64,000 bases of DNA from an uncultured Lachnospiraceae bacterium (GCA_945919075.1 CAMEIX010000004.1:62001-126000); one strand, 5' to 3'; numbered from the stretch's first letter, positions 8,326 through 16,639 are shown. Notes: a model not told the origin generated them from the letters alone. Numbers and translations: made by a program.

Positions 8326-10284
8326 CTATTGCATATATTTTGCGAGGAAATCATCCTCTGACAGAATGGGAACCCCCAATTCCTTTGCTTTCTTATTTTT
8401 TGAGGAGGAAGAGGTGATATCATTATTGATGAGGCATTCCGTCTTACCCGTAACACTGCCGGTCACCTTTCCACCCTTGGCTTCTATCTCTTCTTTTAAC
8501 TCATTGCGGCTATTATAATGATTCAAGGTGCCTGTTACCACAAAGGAAAGCCCTGCAAGACTTTGTGTCCCTTCTTCCACTTTGGGAATGACAATGGTAA
8601 GCTCCTTCATCAGACGCAATATCTGCGCACGATTCTCTTCCTTGCTCATATATTCTGCAAAAGCACCTGCTATGACTTCCCCAACGCCTTCCACGGCACT
8701 CAGTTCCTCCACCGTTGCCTCCATCATGGCTTCCATGCTGTAATCAAAATGACGGCTTAAGAGTTTTGCATTCACCACACCAATATTAGCAATTCCCAGA
8801 CCATAAATCAACCTTGGCAGCGTAGTTTCTTTTGCTTTTTCTATGCTGTAGGTCAAATTATGATAGGATTTTTCTCCAAATCCTTCCATTTCCACAATCT
8901 GTTCTTTATAATCGGACAGATGGAACAGGTCTGCAAATTCATGGATAAAGCCCATACTGATAAATTTTTCTAAAGTTGCCTCGGAAAGTCCGTCCATATT
9001 TAAGGCATCACGACTTACGAACAGCGTAAAGGCTTTAATCTTCTTTGCCGCACATTCGGGGTTAATACAATATAGTGTTTTGGTCTCATTGACATTTCTG
9101 ATTTCCGTTTTTCCGCCGCATACCGGACAAGTGCCGGGAATCATCAAATTGCCGCTTCTTGTCAGATTTTCCGCAATCTGCGGAATAATCATATTTGCCT
9201 TGTAAACCGTAATTCTGTCCCCGATTCCAAGCCCTAATTCCTCCACGATACTGATATTATGAACGGAAGCACGACTGACCGTGGTTCCCTCCAGCTCCAC
9301 CGGTTCAAAAATAGCAACCGGATTGATAAGTCCGGTACGGCTGGCACTCCACTCCACCTCTTTTAAGGTCGTCTCCCGAATATCATCCGCCCATTTAAAA
9401 GCAATGGCGTTTCGCGGAAATTTAGCTGTTCTTCCCAAAGATTCTCCATAGGCAATATCCTCGAAGGTAAGAACCAGACCATCTGAAGGAATGTCATAGG
9501 TTTGAATCTTTTCTGCAAAATAATCGATGGTCTCCAGAATATTTTCCGGATTCACCATCTTTCTTTCCACTACTTCAAAGCCCTGTTTTTCCAGGAACTT
9601 AAACTGTTCATCCCGGGAATTTTTAAAATCTACGCCCTCTGCCTTCACTAAGGAGAACGCATAAAATCTTACATTTCTCTTCGCTGTGATTTCATTATTG
9701 AGCTGGCGCACGGAACCACTGCAAAGATTGCGGGGATTTTTATATTTCGCATCCGCTTCCGGAATCTGTTCGTTAATCTTTTCAAAATCAGTATAGGTGA
9801 TAACTGCTTCCCCACGAAGAACCAGCTCACCATCGTAAGCAATGGACAGTGGTAAATTCTTAAAGGTCCTGGCATTGTTTGTAATCACTTCTCCAATCTC
9901 GCCGTTTCCTCTGGTTACAGCCTTTTCCAGTTTGCCGCCACGATAAGTCAGAACTACGGTAAGCCCATCCAGTTTCCAGCTAAGTAAGGCATCCCTCCCC
10001 AGAAGCCAGTCCTTTAATTCTTCCCGGCTCTTAGTTTTCCCTAAGGAAAGCATGGGCGATTCATGGCGTTCCTTGGGAAGCTCATCCACCGATTCGTAAC
10101 CCACATTTACGGTCGGACTGTCAGAAAGAACAATCCCTGTTTCCCGCTCCAGCTGCTCCAACTCGTCATATAGTTTATCATATTCAAAATTACTCATGAT
10201 CTCACGGTCTTCTGCATAATAAGCCTTGGATGCTTCTTTTAGAATTCCGATAAGTTCCTGCATTCTCTGCTTTTTGTCTGTCAT
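8326..10284 (-). CDS. ligA: NAD-dependent DNA ligase
   Basis: A 652-residue ligase that seals nicks in replication and repair. The adenylated lysine is Lys104 in SWKLDG. The order is: N-terminal Ia domain with a YYxxD-like start ([10 protein letters not shown]), adenylation domain, OB fold, four-cysteine zinc finger (CPVC...CINPEC), helix-hairpin-helix region and C-terminal BRCT domain ([10 protein letters not shown]). Length matches the family. It starts 4 bases after the rluF-like gene ends, so it is probably translated from the same transcript as dinB and the SRAP gene, which would place the essential ligase partly under SOS control. Confidence 0.97.
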   Translation of the reverse strand: MTDKKQRMQELIGILKEASKAYYAEDREIMSNFEYDKLYDELEQLERETGIVLSDSPTVNVGYESVDELPKERHESPMLSLGKTKSREELKDWLLGRDALLSWKLDGLTVVLTYRGGKLEKAVTRGNGEIGEVITNNARTFKNLPLSIAYDGELVLRGEAVITYTDFEKINEQIPEADAKYKNPRNLCSGSVRQLNNEITAKRNVRFYAFSLVKAEGVDFKNSRDEQFKFLEKQGFEVVERKMVNPENILETIDYFAEKIQTYDIPSDGLVLTFEDIAYGESLGRTAKFPRNAIAFKWADDIRETTLKEVEWSASRTGLINPVAIFEPVELEGTTVSRASVHNISIVEELGLGIGDRITVYKANMIIPQIAENLTRSGNLMIPGTCPVCGGKTEIRNVNETKTLYCINPECAAKKIKAFTLFVSRDALNMDGLSEATLEKFISMGFIHEFADLFHLSDYKEQIVEMEGFGEKSYHNLTYSIEKAKETTLPRLIYGLGIANIGVVNAKLLSRHFDYSMEAMMEATVEELSAVEGVGEVIAGAFAEYMSKEENRAQILRLMKELTIVIPKVEEGTQSLAGLSFVVTGTLNHYNSRNELKEEIEAKGGKVTGSVTGKTECLINNDITSSSSKNKKAKELGVPILSEDDFLAKYMQ

Positions 10285-10288
10285 AAAA

Positions 10289-11023
10289 TCACCCTCTCCT
10301 AAGGCCGCACGCCTGATAGAGTTTATCCGTTTCCTTTTGGTTTAGTTCACGATATTCTCCCTGCCTTAATCCTGCCAGAGTCACACTCATCACACGCACT
10401 CTCTTCAGTGCCCTTACATGATAATCATATGCGCGGCACATACGCCGGATCTGACGGTTAAACCCCTGGGTCAGAATAATGCGGAATTTTCGCTCTCCCA
10501 TCTGTTCTACTTTACAGGGCTTCGTGGTCACGTTCAGTTCTTCCAGAAAGACACCGTTCCTCATTTTTTCCAGAAATTCATCTGTCAGTTTCTCATAAAC
10601 GGACACTACATATTCCTTCTCATGATTGTTAGAACCCTTCATCATGGCCTGTATCAAGTCCCCGTCATTGCTTAAAAGCAAAAGTCCCTCGGAATCCCGG
10701 TCAAGTCTCCCCGCATAAGTGACCCGGATTGGATAATCAATCATATCCTTCACCAGTTTCTCAGCATGCTCGTCCTTTTCACTGCAGGTAACACCGATGG
10801 GTTTATAATATGCAAGAACCACCTTTTTTTCCTGTCCGGTCACCCTTTTTCCATCCACACAGACCACATCTGCCTCACAGACAACCTGCCCCATCCGTGC
10901 CGCTTTCCCATTTATACTGACTTTCCCTTCGTCAATCAGTCTGTCTGCTTCTCTTCTGGAACAAACGCCACACATCGCCAAATATTTATTTAATCGAATT
11001 GTCTCATTTTCCTGTTTGCTCAT
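10289..11023 (-). CDS. rluF: RluF-like rRNA pseudouridine synthase
   Basis: A 244-residue protein with an N-terminal S4 RNA-binding domain (RLNKYLAMCGVCSRREADRL) and an RsuA/RluF catalytic domain. The catalytic aspartate lies in GRLDRDSEGLLLL, and the RNA-contact motif FNRQIRRMCRAYDY follows. The NDHEKEY stretch and overall order resemble RluF (23S U2604) more than RsuA or RluB, but the target site is inferred. The ATG at 11023 gives the normal family N-terminus; earlier in-frame codons run into the SRAP gene. It sits 8 bases after the SRAP stop and 4 bases before ligA. Confidence 0.85.
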   Translation of the reverse strand: MSKQENETIRLNKYLAMCGVCSRREADRLIDEGKVSINGKAARMGQVVCEADVVCVDGKRVTGQEKKVVLAYYKPIGVTCSEKDEHAEKLVKDMIDYPIRVTYAGRLDRDSEGLLLLSNDGDLIQAMMKGSNNHEKEYVVSVYEKLTDEFLEKMRNGVFLEELNVTTKPCKVEQMGERKFRIILTQGFNRQIRRMCRAYDYHVRALKRVRVMSVTLAGLRQGEYRELNQKETDKLYQACGLRRG

Positions 11024-11031
11024 AATGCTGA

Positions 11032-11640
11032 TTATACCAAAAAAGATGTCTGATGGCAAATAGCATCATTCGCTTTCTTTTTCAAAGAGCCCGGCACACT
11101 ATGCAAAAGTTTTTCCAGGCTGCCTTGATTTAATAACCACTCCTCCACTTCTTCCTCCCTGAAAATCAGAGGCATTCTGTCATGAACCTCCTTCACGGAT
11201 GGATTGGCTTTTGTGGTGATTATCACAAAACGGTCTTCTCCCTCAAAGCGTGCGTAGAATCCTGCCAGATACAGAGTGAATGATTTTCCTCCTGTATCAT
11301 CTGCCTTGAATGTAAACTTTTCCTTCTCATGATTCCACTCATAAAATCCGGAAGCCGGAATCACCAGTCTGCGGTTTCGTACACTTTCTCCAAACATCCT
11401 TTTTTCCAAGACAGTTTCCGCTCTCGCATTAATAATAAGTCCGCTGTTCTTAAAACCCGGAAAGCCCCACCGTTTTTCCGTGAGAATAAGTCCTTTATTT
11501 CCGGCAACCATTACTGCCGCATTTTCTGACGGATAAAAATCACCCGTTCTTTTTGTAAATGCCACTTTTTCATCCATTTGTCGAACAATCTTCTGAATCT
11601 CTTTTGCCGTATCATCATCCACATAAAATCTTCCACACAT
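11032..11640 (-). CDS. SRAP-domain DNA-protein crosslink protein (YedK/HMCES family)
   Basis: A 202-residue protein that starts MCGRF, so the catalytic Cys2 is exposed once the initiator methionine is removed. In this family Cys2 forms a stable ring-type crosslink to abasic sites in single-stranded DNA. Other conserved pieces are NARAETV (Asn and Glu of the active site), PASGFYEW and the HDRMPLI histidine. It lies 15 bases downstream of dinB, so abasic-site shielding and translesion synthesis are probably made together on DNA damage. The genomic link of SRAP genes with SOS genes is known; the specific operon here is read from spacing. Confidence 0.93.
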   Translation of the reverse strand: MCGRFYVDDDTAKEIQKIVRQMDEKVAFTKRTGDFYPSENAAVMVAGNKGLILTEKRWGFPGFKNSGLIINARAETVLEKRMFGESVRNRRLVIPASGFYEWNHEKEKFTFKADDTGGKSFTLYLAGFYARFEGEDRFVIITTKANPSVKEVHDRMPLIFREEEVEEWLLNQGSLEKLLHSVPGSLKKKANDAICHQTSFLV

Positions 11641-11655
11641 TTTACAGCCCTTTTC

Positions 11656-12948
11656 CTAAATGATTCGAGTTTTTTCACCTTCCACATCGATTCCCAATGT
11701 AACGCCGCTTCGCCTCTCCCGGTCCAGCCCGCCGCTCATATGGGAAACATCTCCCTGTAAGAAACCTGCTCTCAGGACAGCATCCTCTCCAAATTTCTGC
11801 CGAATAGAATCCACGGTACGGTTCAGTGCTTCCAAACGGTCAAATCTTTGTCCCTCAAACAAATTATATTGTCTGCCCACATCCGTCTGCACTTTGGCTG
11901 TATGCACACCAATTTGCCGAATGGGTGTCTTCCTGTCCCACAAAAGCCTGAAGACTCTGCATGCATTTTCATAGAGTTCTTCCGTAACATCCGTGGCAGC
12001 GGACAACTGCATCTGCCTGTTGGCATGGCAAAAGTCATATGTTGTGATATGAACCGCAATCACACTGATTTTCACCCCGTCTGCCCGCAGCCTTGCCCCC
12101 ACCGTTTCACACAGAGACAAAAGTAAATGCCTTGCATATTCCTCGGTTACAATATCCCTTGGCGCGGTCATACTGTTTCCATAGCCTTTATTTGCCTCAT
12201 GTTCAAACATATACGGTGCCAGATCCTCTCCCCTGGCATATCCCTGAATAATGGCACCCGGTGTCTTCAAATGCGCCTTAATCATCTGCTCGTCAGCCTT
12301 CGCCAGTTCCCCAATGGTCCTGATACCAAGAGAAAACAGTTTTTGCGTCGTCGCCCTTCCCACAAAAAACAGTTCCGAAACAGGAAGCACCCACATCTTC
12401 CGTTCCATTTCCTCCGGAAATAGTGTATGCACTTTATCCGGTTTTGAAAAATCACCGGCCATTTTGGAAAGAAGGAAATTTGTGGAAATACCAATATTTA
12501 CGGTAAATCCCAGTTCTGCCTTGATTTCCTCCTTCAGTTCATGAGCAAGCCGGACCATCTGTCCTCTCCCATACAGCCCCTCAAAACCTTCCAAAACAAC
12601 CCATGCTTCATCAATACTGTACTGTATAACATGATCAGAATATTGCTTTAACTTTCGTATAAATGCCCCGGAAGCCCGTACATAAAGACCATAATCCGGT
12701 GGAATAACCACCAGATTGGGACACTTTTGAATTGCTGTAACGATTGCCTCCCCTGTCTGAATTCCATATTTCTTTGCCGGCATACTTTTAGCCAGTACAA
12801 TACCGTGACGTTTCTCCTGGTCACCGCCTACGATACTCGGAATAAGGCGCAAATCCTCCGCTTCCCCCAAAACACTGACCTTATAGGCTGCACTCCAGCT
12901 TAAGAATGCACTGTTAACATCCACATGAAATACAAATCTGTCCTTCAT
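11656..12948 (-). CDS. dinB: Y-family translesion DNA polymerase
   Basis: A 430-residue error-prone polymerase of the DinB/UmuC superfamily. Metal-binding residues are in HVDVNSAFLSWSA near the N-terminus and in the YSIDEAW motif near residue 105. Palm, fingers, thumb (VGRATTQKLFSLGIRTIGEL) and a little-finger domain follow. Length and C-terminus resemble the longer Gram-positive branch (UvrX-like) rather than short E. coli Pol IV. The start ATG at 12948 overlaps the upstream TGA by one base, so translation is coupled to the small upstream gene. The operon has a LexA box, which fits SOS induction. Confidence 0.95.
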   Translation of the reverse strand: MKDRFVFHVDVNSAFLSWSAAYKVSVLGEAEDLRLIPSIVGGDQEKRHGIVLAKSMPAKKYGIQTGEAIVTAIQKCPNLVVIPPDYGLYVRASGAFIRKLKQYSDHVIQYSIDEAWVVLEGFEGLYGRGQMVRLAHELKEEIKAELGFTVNIGISTNFLLSKMAGDFSKPDKVHTLFPEEMERKMWVLPVSELFFVGRATTQKLFSLGIRTIGELAKADEQMIKAHLKTPGAIIQGYARGEDLAPYMFEHEANKGYGNSMTAPRDIVTEEYARHLLLSLCETVGARLRADGVKISVIAVHITTYDFCHANRQMQLSAATDVTEELYENACRVFRLLWDRKTPIRQIGVHTAKVQTDVGRQYNLFEGQRFDRLEALNRTVDSIRQKFGEDAVLRAGFLQGDVSHMSGGLDRERRSGVTLGIDVEGEKTRII

Positions 12949-13244
12949 CACGTCAAAAATTGAAAGATGCGCCACCTCTGATTGTCTACATGGTATCGGA
13001 TTTCCATAATTTTGCGGATACCGTCAATAACTGCGGAACAGATGAAACGCTTCTCGCGAATGCCCATGTATCCACACTCGTCTCTGGAAATGGTCTTCTC
13101 TATAACCACTTTTTCAACTGCATGGTCCTCTGTTTCAAACCGAAACCATAAAGGCGTCACCTTCCCGTCCCTGTCTGTAACCGCCATCATCTGCACCGGT
13201 ATGTTAACCGGACATAACTCTCCCAGTTTTGCAGCTTCCTCCAC
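12948..13244 (-). CDS. Small protein co-encoded with dinB, function unknown
   Basis: About 98 residues with no signal peptide or membrane helix. The C-terminal half (KRFICSAVIDGIRK...HVDNQRWRIF) looks like a small beta-rich domain. Small partner genes often precede Y-family polymerases (YolD-like, DUF6504-like); similarity to DUF6504 is only an impression. The first in-frame ATG (13268) lies inside the LexA box and at about the transcription start, so it is unlikely to be used. The GTG at 13244 has GGAGG 8 bases upstream and is preferred. Its stop overlaps the dinB start (TGATG). Confidence 0.7.
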   Translation of the reverse strand: MEEAAKLGELCPVNIPVQMMAVTDRDGKVTPLWFRFETEDHAVEKVVIEKTISRDECGYMGIREKRFICSAVIDGIRKIMEIRYHVDNQRWRIFQFLT

Positions 13245-13261
13245 ACATTTCACCTCCAATA

Positions 13262-13309
13262 AGAACATTTGTTCGACTCCATATTAACAGAAAATATTCT
13301 CCCTGTAAA
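13262..13309 (-). promoter_or_regulatory. SOS promoter: TTTACA-17-TAATAT plus LexA box
   Basis: On the minus strand: TTTACA at 13309-13304, a 17-base spacer, TAATAT at 13286-13281, then CGAACAAATGTTCT at 13275-13262. The last matches the Gram-positive LexA consensus CGAAC-N4-GTTCG except for the final base. The box covers the expected transcription start, a classic repressing position. Confidence 0.88.
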
Positions 13310-13329
13310 GAGGTAAAATTAACCTGTTC

Positions 13330-14553
13330 CTATTTTGCCAGTGCCCTGATATCTTTTACAAAAACAGTAAAAACCGAGACTGCAATCAGGGCAATTCCTG
13401 CCCCCATCACCAACATTGCTGCCCCTCGCCCGACACTGATACCGGCATTCTTTGCGATGATATCCGCAAGAAAACCACTAAGTCCATAGGCAATGACATA
13501 ACCAATCTGGGACAAAAAACCGATAAAGCCCCAAACGCGTCCCTGCAGTTCTTCCGCTATATTGGTCCTCACCAGGTAATCCAGGCAGTTATTTGCAAAG
13601 GGAAGCATCATAAAAAATCCAAAGCCAAATAACGACATTGTTATGATGTTTTCCCAAATTCCAAACCCCAGAATAAACCCTCCTGCAATAGCCAGAGAAC
13701 CCCCAAGTATACGGACATAATTTCTTTTAAGTCCCCGGATTCCCAGATACAATCCGGAAACCAGCATTCCCCCGGCGCATATTGTCTCTGCCACCCCAAG
13801 GGTCCCCGGATCTGCAAAGGATAAAATCATGGGCTCTGCCAGAATCTGAAACACCCCCACAAAGAGAGTCAGCAGTGAGGATACCATAATTAGTAAGAAT
13901 ACCCCTCTGTTGGAATAGATTGCATTCCATCCCTCAAACATACTTTTCACCAGAGATTCGCTATGCTCTGCTTTTTTTGTTCCGATTCCTTTTTTCACCG
14001 CAAATGTTGTGGCTACCGTTAAAAAGAAAGTGCAGATATCGATGATAAGCAATAGTTTAATATCACTTATGGATAAAAGTAATCCTGCAAGAATCGGAGA
14101 AATCAGATATCTTGCGCTTCCGGCTAAAGACACCAGTCCACCTGCCTTGGAAAACTCTTCCTTTGTCAAAAGATCTGAAACAGTCGCCCTGTAAGAGGGT
14201 TCTAACAATGACGAAAAGGAAGCAGAAATCAATGTACCTATACAAATCTGCATAAAATCTGCTCCACCTCTTATCATACAGAACAGTATGTAAATGATTC
14301 CCATTGCGGAACAGCCATCCCCAAGCATCATCAACATTCTCCTGTCATATCTGTCCGCCAGAACTCCTGCCGGCACACTTAATAACAAGGTAGGCAAAAA
14401 TCCAATCAGGGTGATAACTGCCATCTTCCCCGCACTTCCCGTCATCTGAAAAACATACACGCCCAGACCAAAGCTTGTTAATCCGCCTCCTATCGCAGAT
14501 ATAAATTCTCCAAACCACAGCAGTAAAAACTTTCTAAAATTTGATTCCTTCAT
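13330..14553 (-). CDS. MFS drug-efflux type transporter
   Basis: A 407-residue, 12-helix major facilitator. The loop between helices 2 and 3 carries the family motif variant PAGVLADRYDRRMLMM. The order and N-terminus (MKESNFRKFLLLWFGEFIS) resemble the macrolide-efflux MefA-type branch. It lies downstream of a TetR gene and has its own copy of the TetR operator 15 bases before its start, so it is probably induced by a toxic compound that the regulator binds. The substrate cannot be told from sequence. Confidence 0.88.
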   Translation of the reverse strand: MKESNFRKFLLLWFGEFISAIGGGLTSFGLGVYVFQMTGSAGKMAVITLIGFLPTLLLSVPAGVLADRYDRRMLMMLGDGCSAMGIIYILFCMIRGGADFMQICIGTLISASFSSLLEPSYRATVSDLLTKEEFSKAGGLVSLAGSARYLISPILAGLLLSISDIKLLLIIDICTFFLTVATTFAVKKGIGTKKAEHSESLVKSMFEGWNAIYSNRGVFLLIMVSSLLTLFVGVFQILAEPMILSFADPGTLGVAETICAGGMLVSGLYLGIRGLKRNYVRILGGSLAIAGGFILGFGIWENIITMSLFGFGFFMMLPFANNCLDYLVRTNIAEELQGRVWGFIGFLSQIGYVIAYGLSGFLADIIAKNAGISVGRGAAMLVMGAGIALIAVSVFTVFVKDIRALAK

Positions 14554-14568
14554 AGCTTCCTCCTTGCT

Positions 14569-14585
14569 ACCGACAGATTGTCGGT
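14569..14585. promoter_or_regulatory. TetR operator before the MFS gene
   Basis: A perfect palindrome ACCGACA-GAT-TGTCGGT. An identical pair of half sites with centre GTT lies upstream of the tetR gene. Both should bind the TetR protein encoded between them. Confidence 0.85.
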
Positions 14586-14601
14586 TATTGTATAAAAAAC
14601 A

Positions 14602-14631
14602 GATGAGAAATTCATCGGGTAATCTCTCATC
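14602..14631 (-). terminator. Terminator after tetR
   Basis: GATGAGA (14602-14608) pairs with TCTCATC (14625-14631). On the minus strand it is followed by TGTTTTTT. It separates tetR from the MFS promoter and explains why the exporter needs its own operator. Confidence 0.7.
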
Positions 14632-14641
14632 CTTTTTTAAC

Positions 14642-15280
14642 TTATTTAACTGTATCCCTATAAAACATTGGCACCATTGTCTTTAAAAGACTGCCATTTT
14701 CCATATGAAGCATAGTCTCCACATTATAGATAAATCCCAGGACCTTTTTCTGCTTCTCTTCTTCCGTGTAATCAATAGCATCATCAAAAACGGAATTCGA
14801 ATATAGCAAGGTCATCTCTATGGTCTCCTCCGGATAATCTGTCCGCATAATCCCCTGATTGATACCATCCTTAATGATCTTTATGAAGTAGGGCTTCAAG
14901 CTATTTAGCAGTTTTTCCTGCATCTTCTGGTGCAACAAAGCATTCTGCGGCTTATGGACCTGCTCCAGAATCATATTACCGGTATCCGTATCCACATTAG
15001 CTGCCAGAACTGTTTTAGTCAGTCTTTCTAACACCGGCACAGATTCATCCATAGCAATCCTGCTTGTTTTCCAAATGATATCATCTATAATCCTGTCTAT
15101 TATGGCATCCAGGATTTCTTCCTTCGATTGAAAATGATAATACAGGGTCCCTCTGGCAATTCCAATCTCTGCAAGTATATCATTCGTGCTGGTATTATCA
15201 TATCCTCTCGTGCAGAACAAACGCTCTGCCACATCCAGAATTTCCTTTCTTCGCTCTTTTGCTTCCTTTACGATTCTCAT
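14642..15280 (-). CDS. TetR-family repressor of the MFS exporter
   Basis: A 212-residue regulator. The helix-turn-helix spans about residues 25-60 (TSTNDILAEIGIARGTLYYHF, the standard TetR recognition segment), followed by an all-helical ligand domain without recognisable pocket residues. The start is preceded by GAGGAG. The palindrome ACCGACA-N3-TGTCGGT occurs in its own promoter and before the MFS gene, so it likely represses both. The ligand is unknown. Confidence 0.92.
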   Translation of the reverse strand: MRIVKEAKERRKEILDVAERLFCTRGYDNTSTNDILAEIGIARGTLYYHFQSKEEILDAIIDRIIDDIIWKTSRIAMDESVPVLERLTKTVLAANVDTDTGNMILEQVHKPQNALLHQKMQEKLLNSLKPYFIKIIKDGINQGIMRTDYPEETIEMTLLYSNSVFDDAIDYTEEEKQKKVLGFIYNVETMLHMENGSLLKTMVPMFYRDTVK

Positions 15281-15293
15281 TAAAATCTCCTCA

Positions 15294-15345
15294 ACCGACA
15301 GTTTGTCGGTAAAGTCATATTAACGCAAATAAAGTTATTTGTAAA
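15294..15345 (-). promoter_or_regulatory. tetR promoter with operator
   Basis: Minus strand: TTTACA (15345-15340), 17 bases, TAATAT (15322-15317), then the operator ACCGACA-GTT-TGTCGGT palindrome (15310-15294) at about +1. The hexamers are the same as in the SOS promoter 2 kb away, so this looks like a common local promoter form. Confidence 0.85.
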
Positions 15346-15385
15346 GTGTTTTCCTGTCAATTTTCCCCATCACACGATACTACGT

Positions 15386-15745
15386 TTATGAAATGGTTGC
15401 GCCAAAGGGCATCAGTGCCAGTTTTGCAATCTTAAAGTGCTGCAGGCCGAAGGGAATGCCAATGATGGTGATACAGAAAATGACACCGCAGATGGCATGC
15501 TCGATTGCCATCGGAATTCCCGTAAAAATCAACCAAAAAATATTTGCCACTAAAGATACTGCTCCTCCTCCGTACACTACGTCCTTTCCGAACGGAAAAA
15601 GCACAAGTCCCGCAAATTTGAAACACTGCATACCAATAGGAATACCAATAATGGTTATGCACCACAGGCATCCCAACAGTGCCCAACACAAACTGCTAAA
15701 AAAACCGCCAAACAGGAACCATATAATATTACCTAAACATCCCAT
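15386..15745 (-). CDS. yccF: YccF-domain inner membrane protein
   Basis: About 119 residues with two repeats of the YccF unit, each ending TIIGIPxGxQxFKxAxLxLxPFG (residues about 30-50 and 92-112). The sequence is mostly hydrophobic with four membrane helices. Function is unknown for the family. The start at 15745 (MGCLGN) has AGGAGG 7 bases upstream; an ATG six codons earlier overlaps that site and is rejected. Confidence 0.9.
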   Translation of the reverse strand: MGCLGNIIWFLFGGFFSSLCWALLGCLWCITIIGIPIGMQCFKFAGLVLFPFGKDVVYGGGAVSLVANIFWLIFTGIPMAIEHAICGVIFCITIIGIPFGLQHFKIAKLALMPFGATIS

Positions 15746-15787
15746 AATGCATCCTCCTCTCATTCTTTATCTGCATTATATAACAAA

Positions 15788-15823
15788 ATAACGTGCGCAA
15801 CAATCGAACTTTCCGCACGTTAT
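15788..15823. repeat. Inverted repeat upstream of yccF
   Basis: ATAACGTGCG at 15788-15797 and its exact complement at 15814-15823, with a 16-base loop. There is no T-run on either side, so it is more likely an operator or a 5' RNA hairpin than a terminator. Confidence 0.6.
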
Positions 15824-15877
15824 CCGGCCTTAATGTGTAAAATTGCCTTTTTTGTTTCATCAAAGTGTTTCATTTCT

Positions 15878-15899
15878 ATAATCAGCATATGCTGATTAT
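15878..15899. promoter_or_regulatory. Perfect 22-bp palindrome upstream of the tRNA-Gly promoter
   Basis: Two 11-base arms with no spacer (ATAATCAGCAT and its complement), centred about 25 bases before the tRNA -35 box. The size and symmetry suggest a dimeric regulator site; the regulator is unknown. Confidence 0.55.
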
Positions 15900-15913
15900 C
15901 TGCTGAAAGACTC

Positions 15914-15941
15914 TTGAAATTTCCATTGGAGGTGCTATAAT
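15914..15941 (+). promoter_or_regulatory. tRNA-Gly promoter
   Basis: TTGAAA at 15914-15919, a 16-base spacer and a perfect TATAAT at 15936-15941, ending 10 bases before the tRNA. Confidence 0.85.
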
Positions 15942-15950
15942 ATTGTGTAT

Positions 15951-16021
15951 GCAGATATGGTTCATCGGTAGAACGCTAGCTTCCCAAGCTGGAAAGGCGG
16001 GTTCGACTCCCGTTATCTGCT
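15951..16021 (+). tRNA. tRNA-Gly(CCC)
   Basis: A full cloverleaf: acceptor GCAGATA/TATCTGC, D stem GTTC/GAAC, anticodon stem CTAGC/GCTGG with loop TTCCCAA, and T arm GCGGG-TTCGACT-CCCGT. The anticodon is CCC, reading GGG. The 3' CCA is not encoded. A run of five T follows directly and may end transcription. Confidence 0.95.
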
Positions 16022-16069
16022 TTTTGTTTTGCATATATACACTGACATATCTCGACATTTCAGTAAAAA

Positions 16070-16099
16070 AGCACCTACCATGTTTTTATGGTAAGTGCT
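16070..16099 (-). terminator. Terminator of the zinc-ribbon gene
   Basis: A 12-base stem, 16070-16081 with 16088-16099 (one G-T pair), loop of six, followed by six T on the minus strand. It sits 3 bases after the gene's stop codon. Confidence 0.9.
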
Positions 16100-16102
16100 G
16101 AA

Positions 16103-16336
16103 TTATCTCTGTCCCAATATTCTTGATATCAAACTCATTTTATATGATTCGTTTTGTGGATAAAGCCCCATTGCCAAGATTTCTTCATCTGAAAAATCTC
16201 TCAGTATTTTTCTTCTCTTTTTCGGATGTCTAATCTCAGTAGTTCTTCCCATAAACTCACTATAATTAAACCCACATTTAGGGCAAATATTCACATCATT
16301 ATTTAGTTTTTCCGAACACGCTAAACAAAACTTCAT
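16103..16336 (-). CDS. Small zinc-ribbon protein
   Basis: 77 residues. The N-terminus has two CxxC pairs (CLAC, CPKCGF) of a double-zinc-ribbon type. A basic segment follows (RHPKKRRKILRD), then a short helical tail (DEEILAMGLYPQ). There is no membrane segment. The codons are AT-richer than neighbouring housekeeping genes. It is a single-gene unit between its own terminator and an inverted repeat. The basic patch suggests nucleic-acid binding, but function is unknown. Confidence 0.75.
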   Translation of the reverse strand: MKFCLACSEKLNNDVNICPKCGFNYSEFMGRTTEIRHPKKRRKILRDFSDEEILAMGLYPQNESYKMSLISRILGQR

Positions 16337-16357
16337 ATAATCACCCCTCTGTATACG

Positions 16358-16385
16358 CGACCATGTTGCAATTATAGTATGGTCG
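16358..16385. promoter_or_regulatory. Inverted repeat around the -10 of the zinc-ribbon gene
   Basis: CGACCAT (16358-16364) and ATGGTCG (16379-16385) flank, on the minus strand, a TATAAT box. The nearest TTGACA lies 22 bases upstream of that -10, too far for a plain promoter, so an activator or a different -35 may be used. Confidence 0.5.
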
Positions 16386-16429
16386 TATTTCCAAGGAATG
16401 TCAAGTTTACTGAAATACTAAATTAAGGA

Positions 16430-16458
16430 TTGCGACCGTTCTCAGATACTGTTATAAT
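16430..16458 (+). promoter_or_regulatory. Promoter of the toxin-like gene
   Basis: TTGCGA at 16430-16435, a 17-base spacer and TATAAT at 16453-16458. Expected start is near 16465, giving a structured leader of about 82 bases. Confidence 0.75.
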
Positions 16459-16482
16459 ATTCGCATAGGAAACCAGAGAGCC

Positions 16483-16539
16483 GGGAGGCTTACCCTCCTA
16501 CTTCGGAGGGGCTAACCCTCCAGTCGAAAGAAAGGAGGG
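16483..16539 (+). promoter_or_regulatory. Leader hairpins that can hide the toxin ribosome binding site
   Basis: The leader holds three alternating GGAGG-type and CCTCC-type blocks. CCCTCC at 16516-16521 can pair with GGAGGG at 16534-16539, which is the ribosome binding site itself. An upstream CCCTCC/GGAGGG pair (about 16493-16498 with 16505-16510) forms a second hairpin. Exchanging partners would switch translation on or off. Seen in sequence; the folding is inferred. Confidence 0.6.
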
Positions 16540-16546
16540 CTTGCCA

Positions 16547-16639
16547 ATGATTACATATGCGGATTTAATCCAATTTTGTATATTCATTGTTGCCCTTGTC
16601 AGTCTTTGTTATAAGATTTTCAAGGACAAAAGAAAATAG
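16547..16639 (+). CDS. 30-residue hydrophobic peptide, probable type I toxin (holin-like)
   Basis: Starts MITYADLIQF, has one membrane-spanning stretch rich in I, V, L and F, and ends in a basic tail KIFKDKRK. Size, charge layout and the xTYxxL start resemble the short holin-like/TxpA-type toxins of Firmicutes. GGAGGG lies 7 bases before the ATG. It has its own promoter, a terminator (16695-16724), and an opposing promoter on the other strand whose RNA would cover its 3' end. Together these are the layout of a type I toxin-antitoxin locus. Toxicity is inferred only; a small signalling or membrane peptide is the alternative. Confidence 0.75.
   Translation: MITYADLIQFCIFIVALVSLCYKIFKDKRK

Noticed and set aside
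15393..15791. 132-codon plus-strand frame opposite yccF
   Set aside because: It is the complement of a clear membrane protein, has no ribosome site and an unlikely composition.
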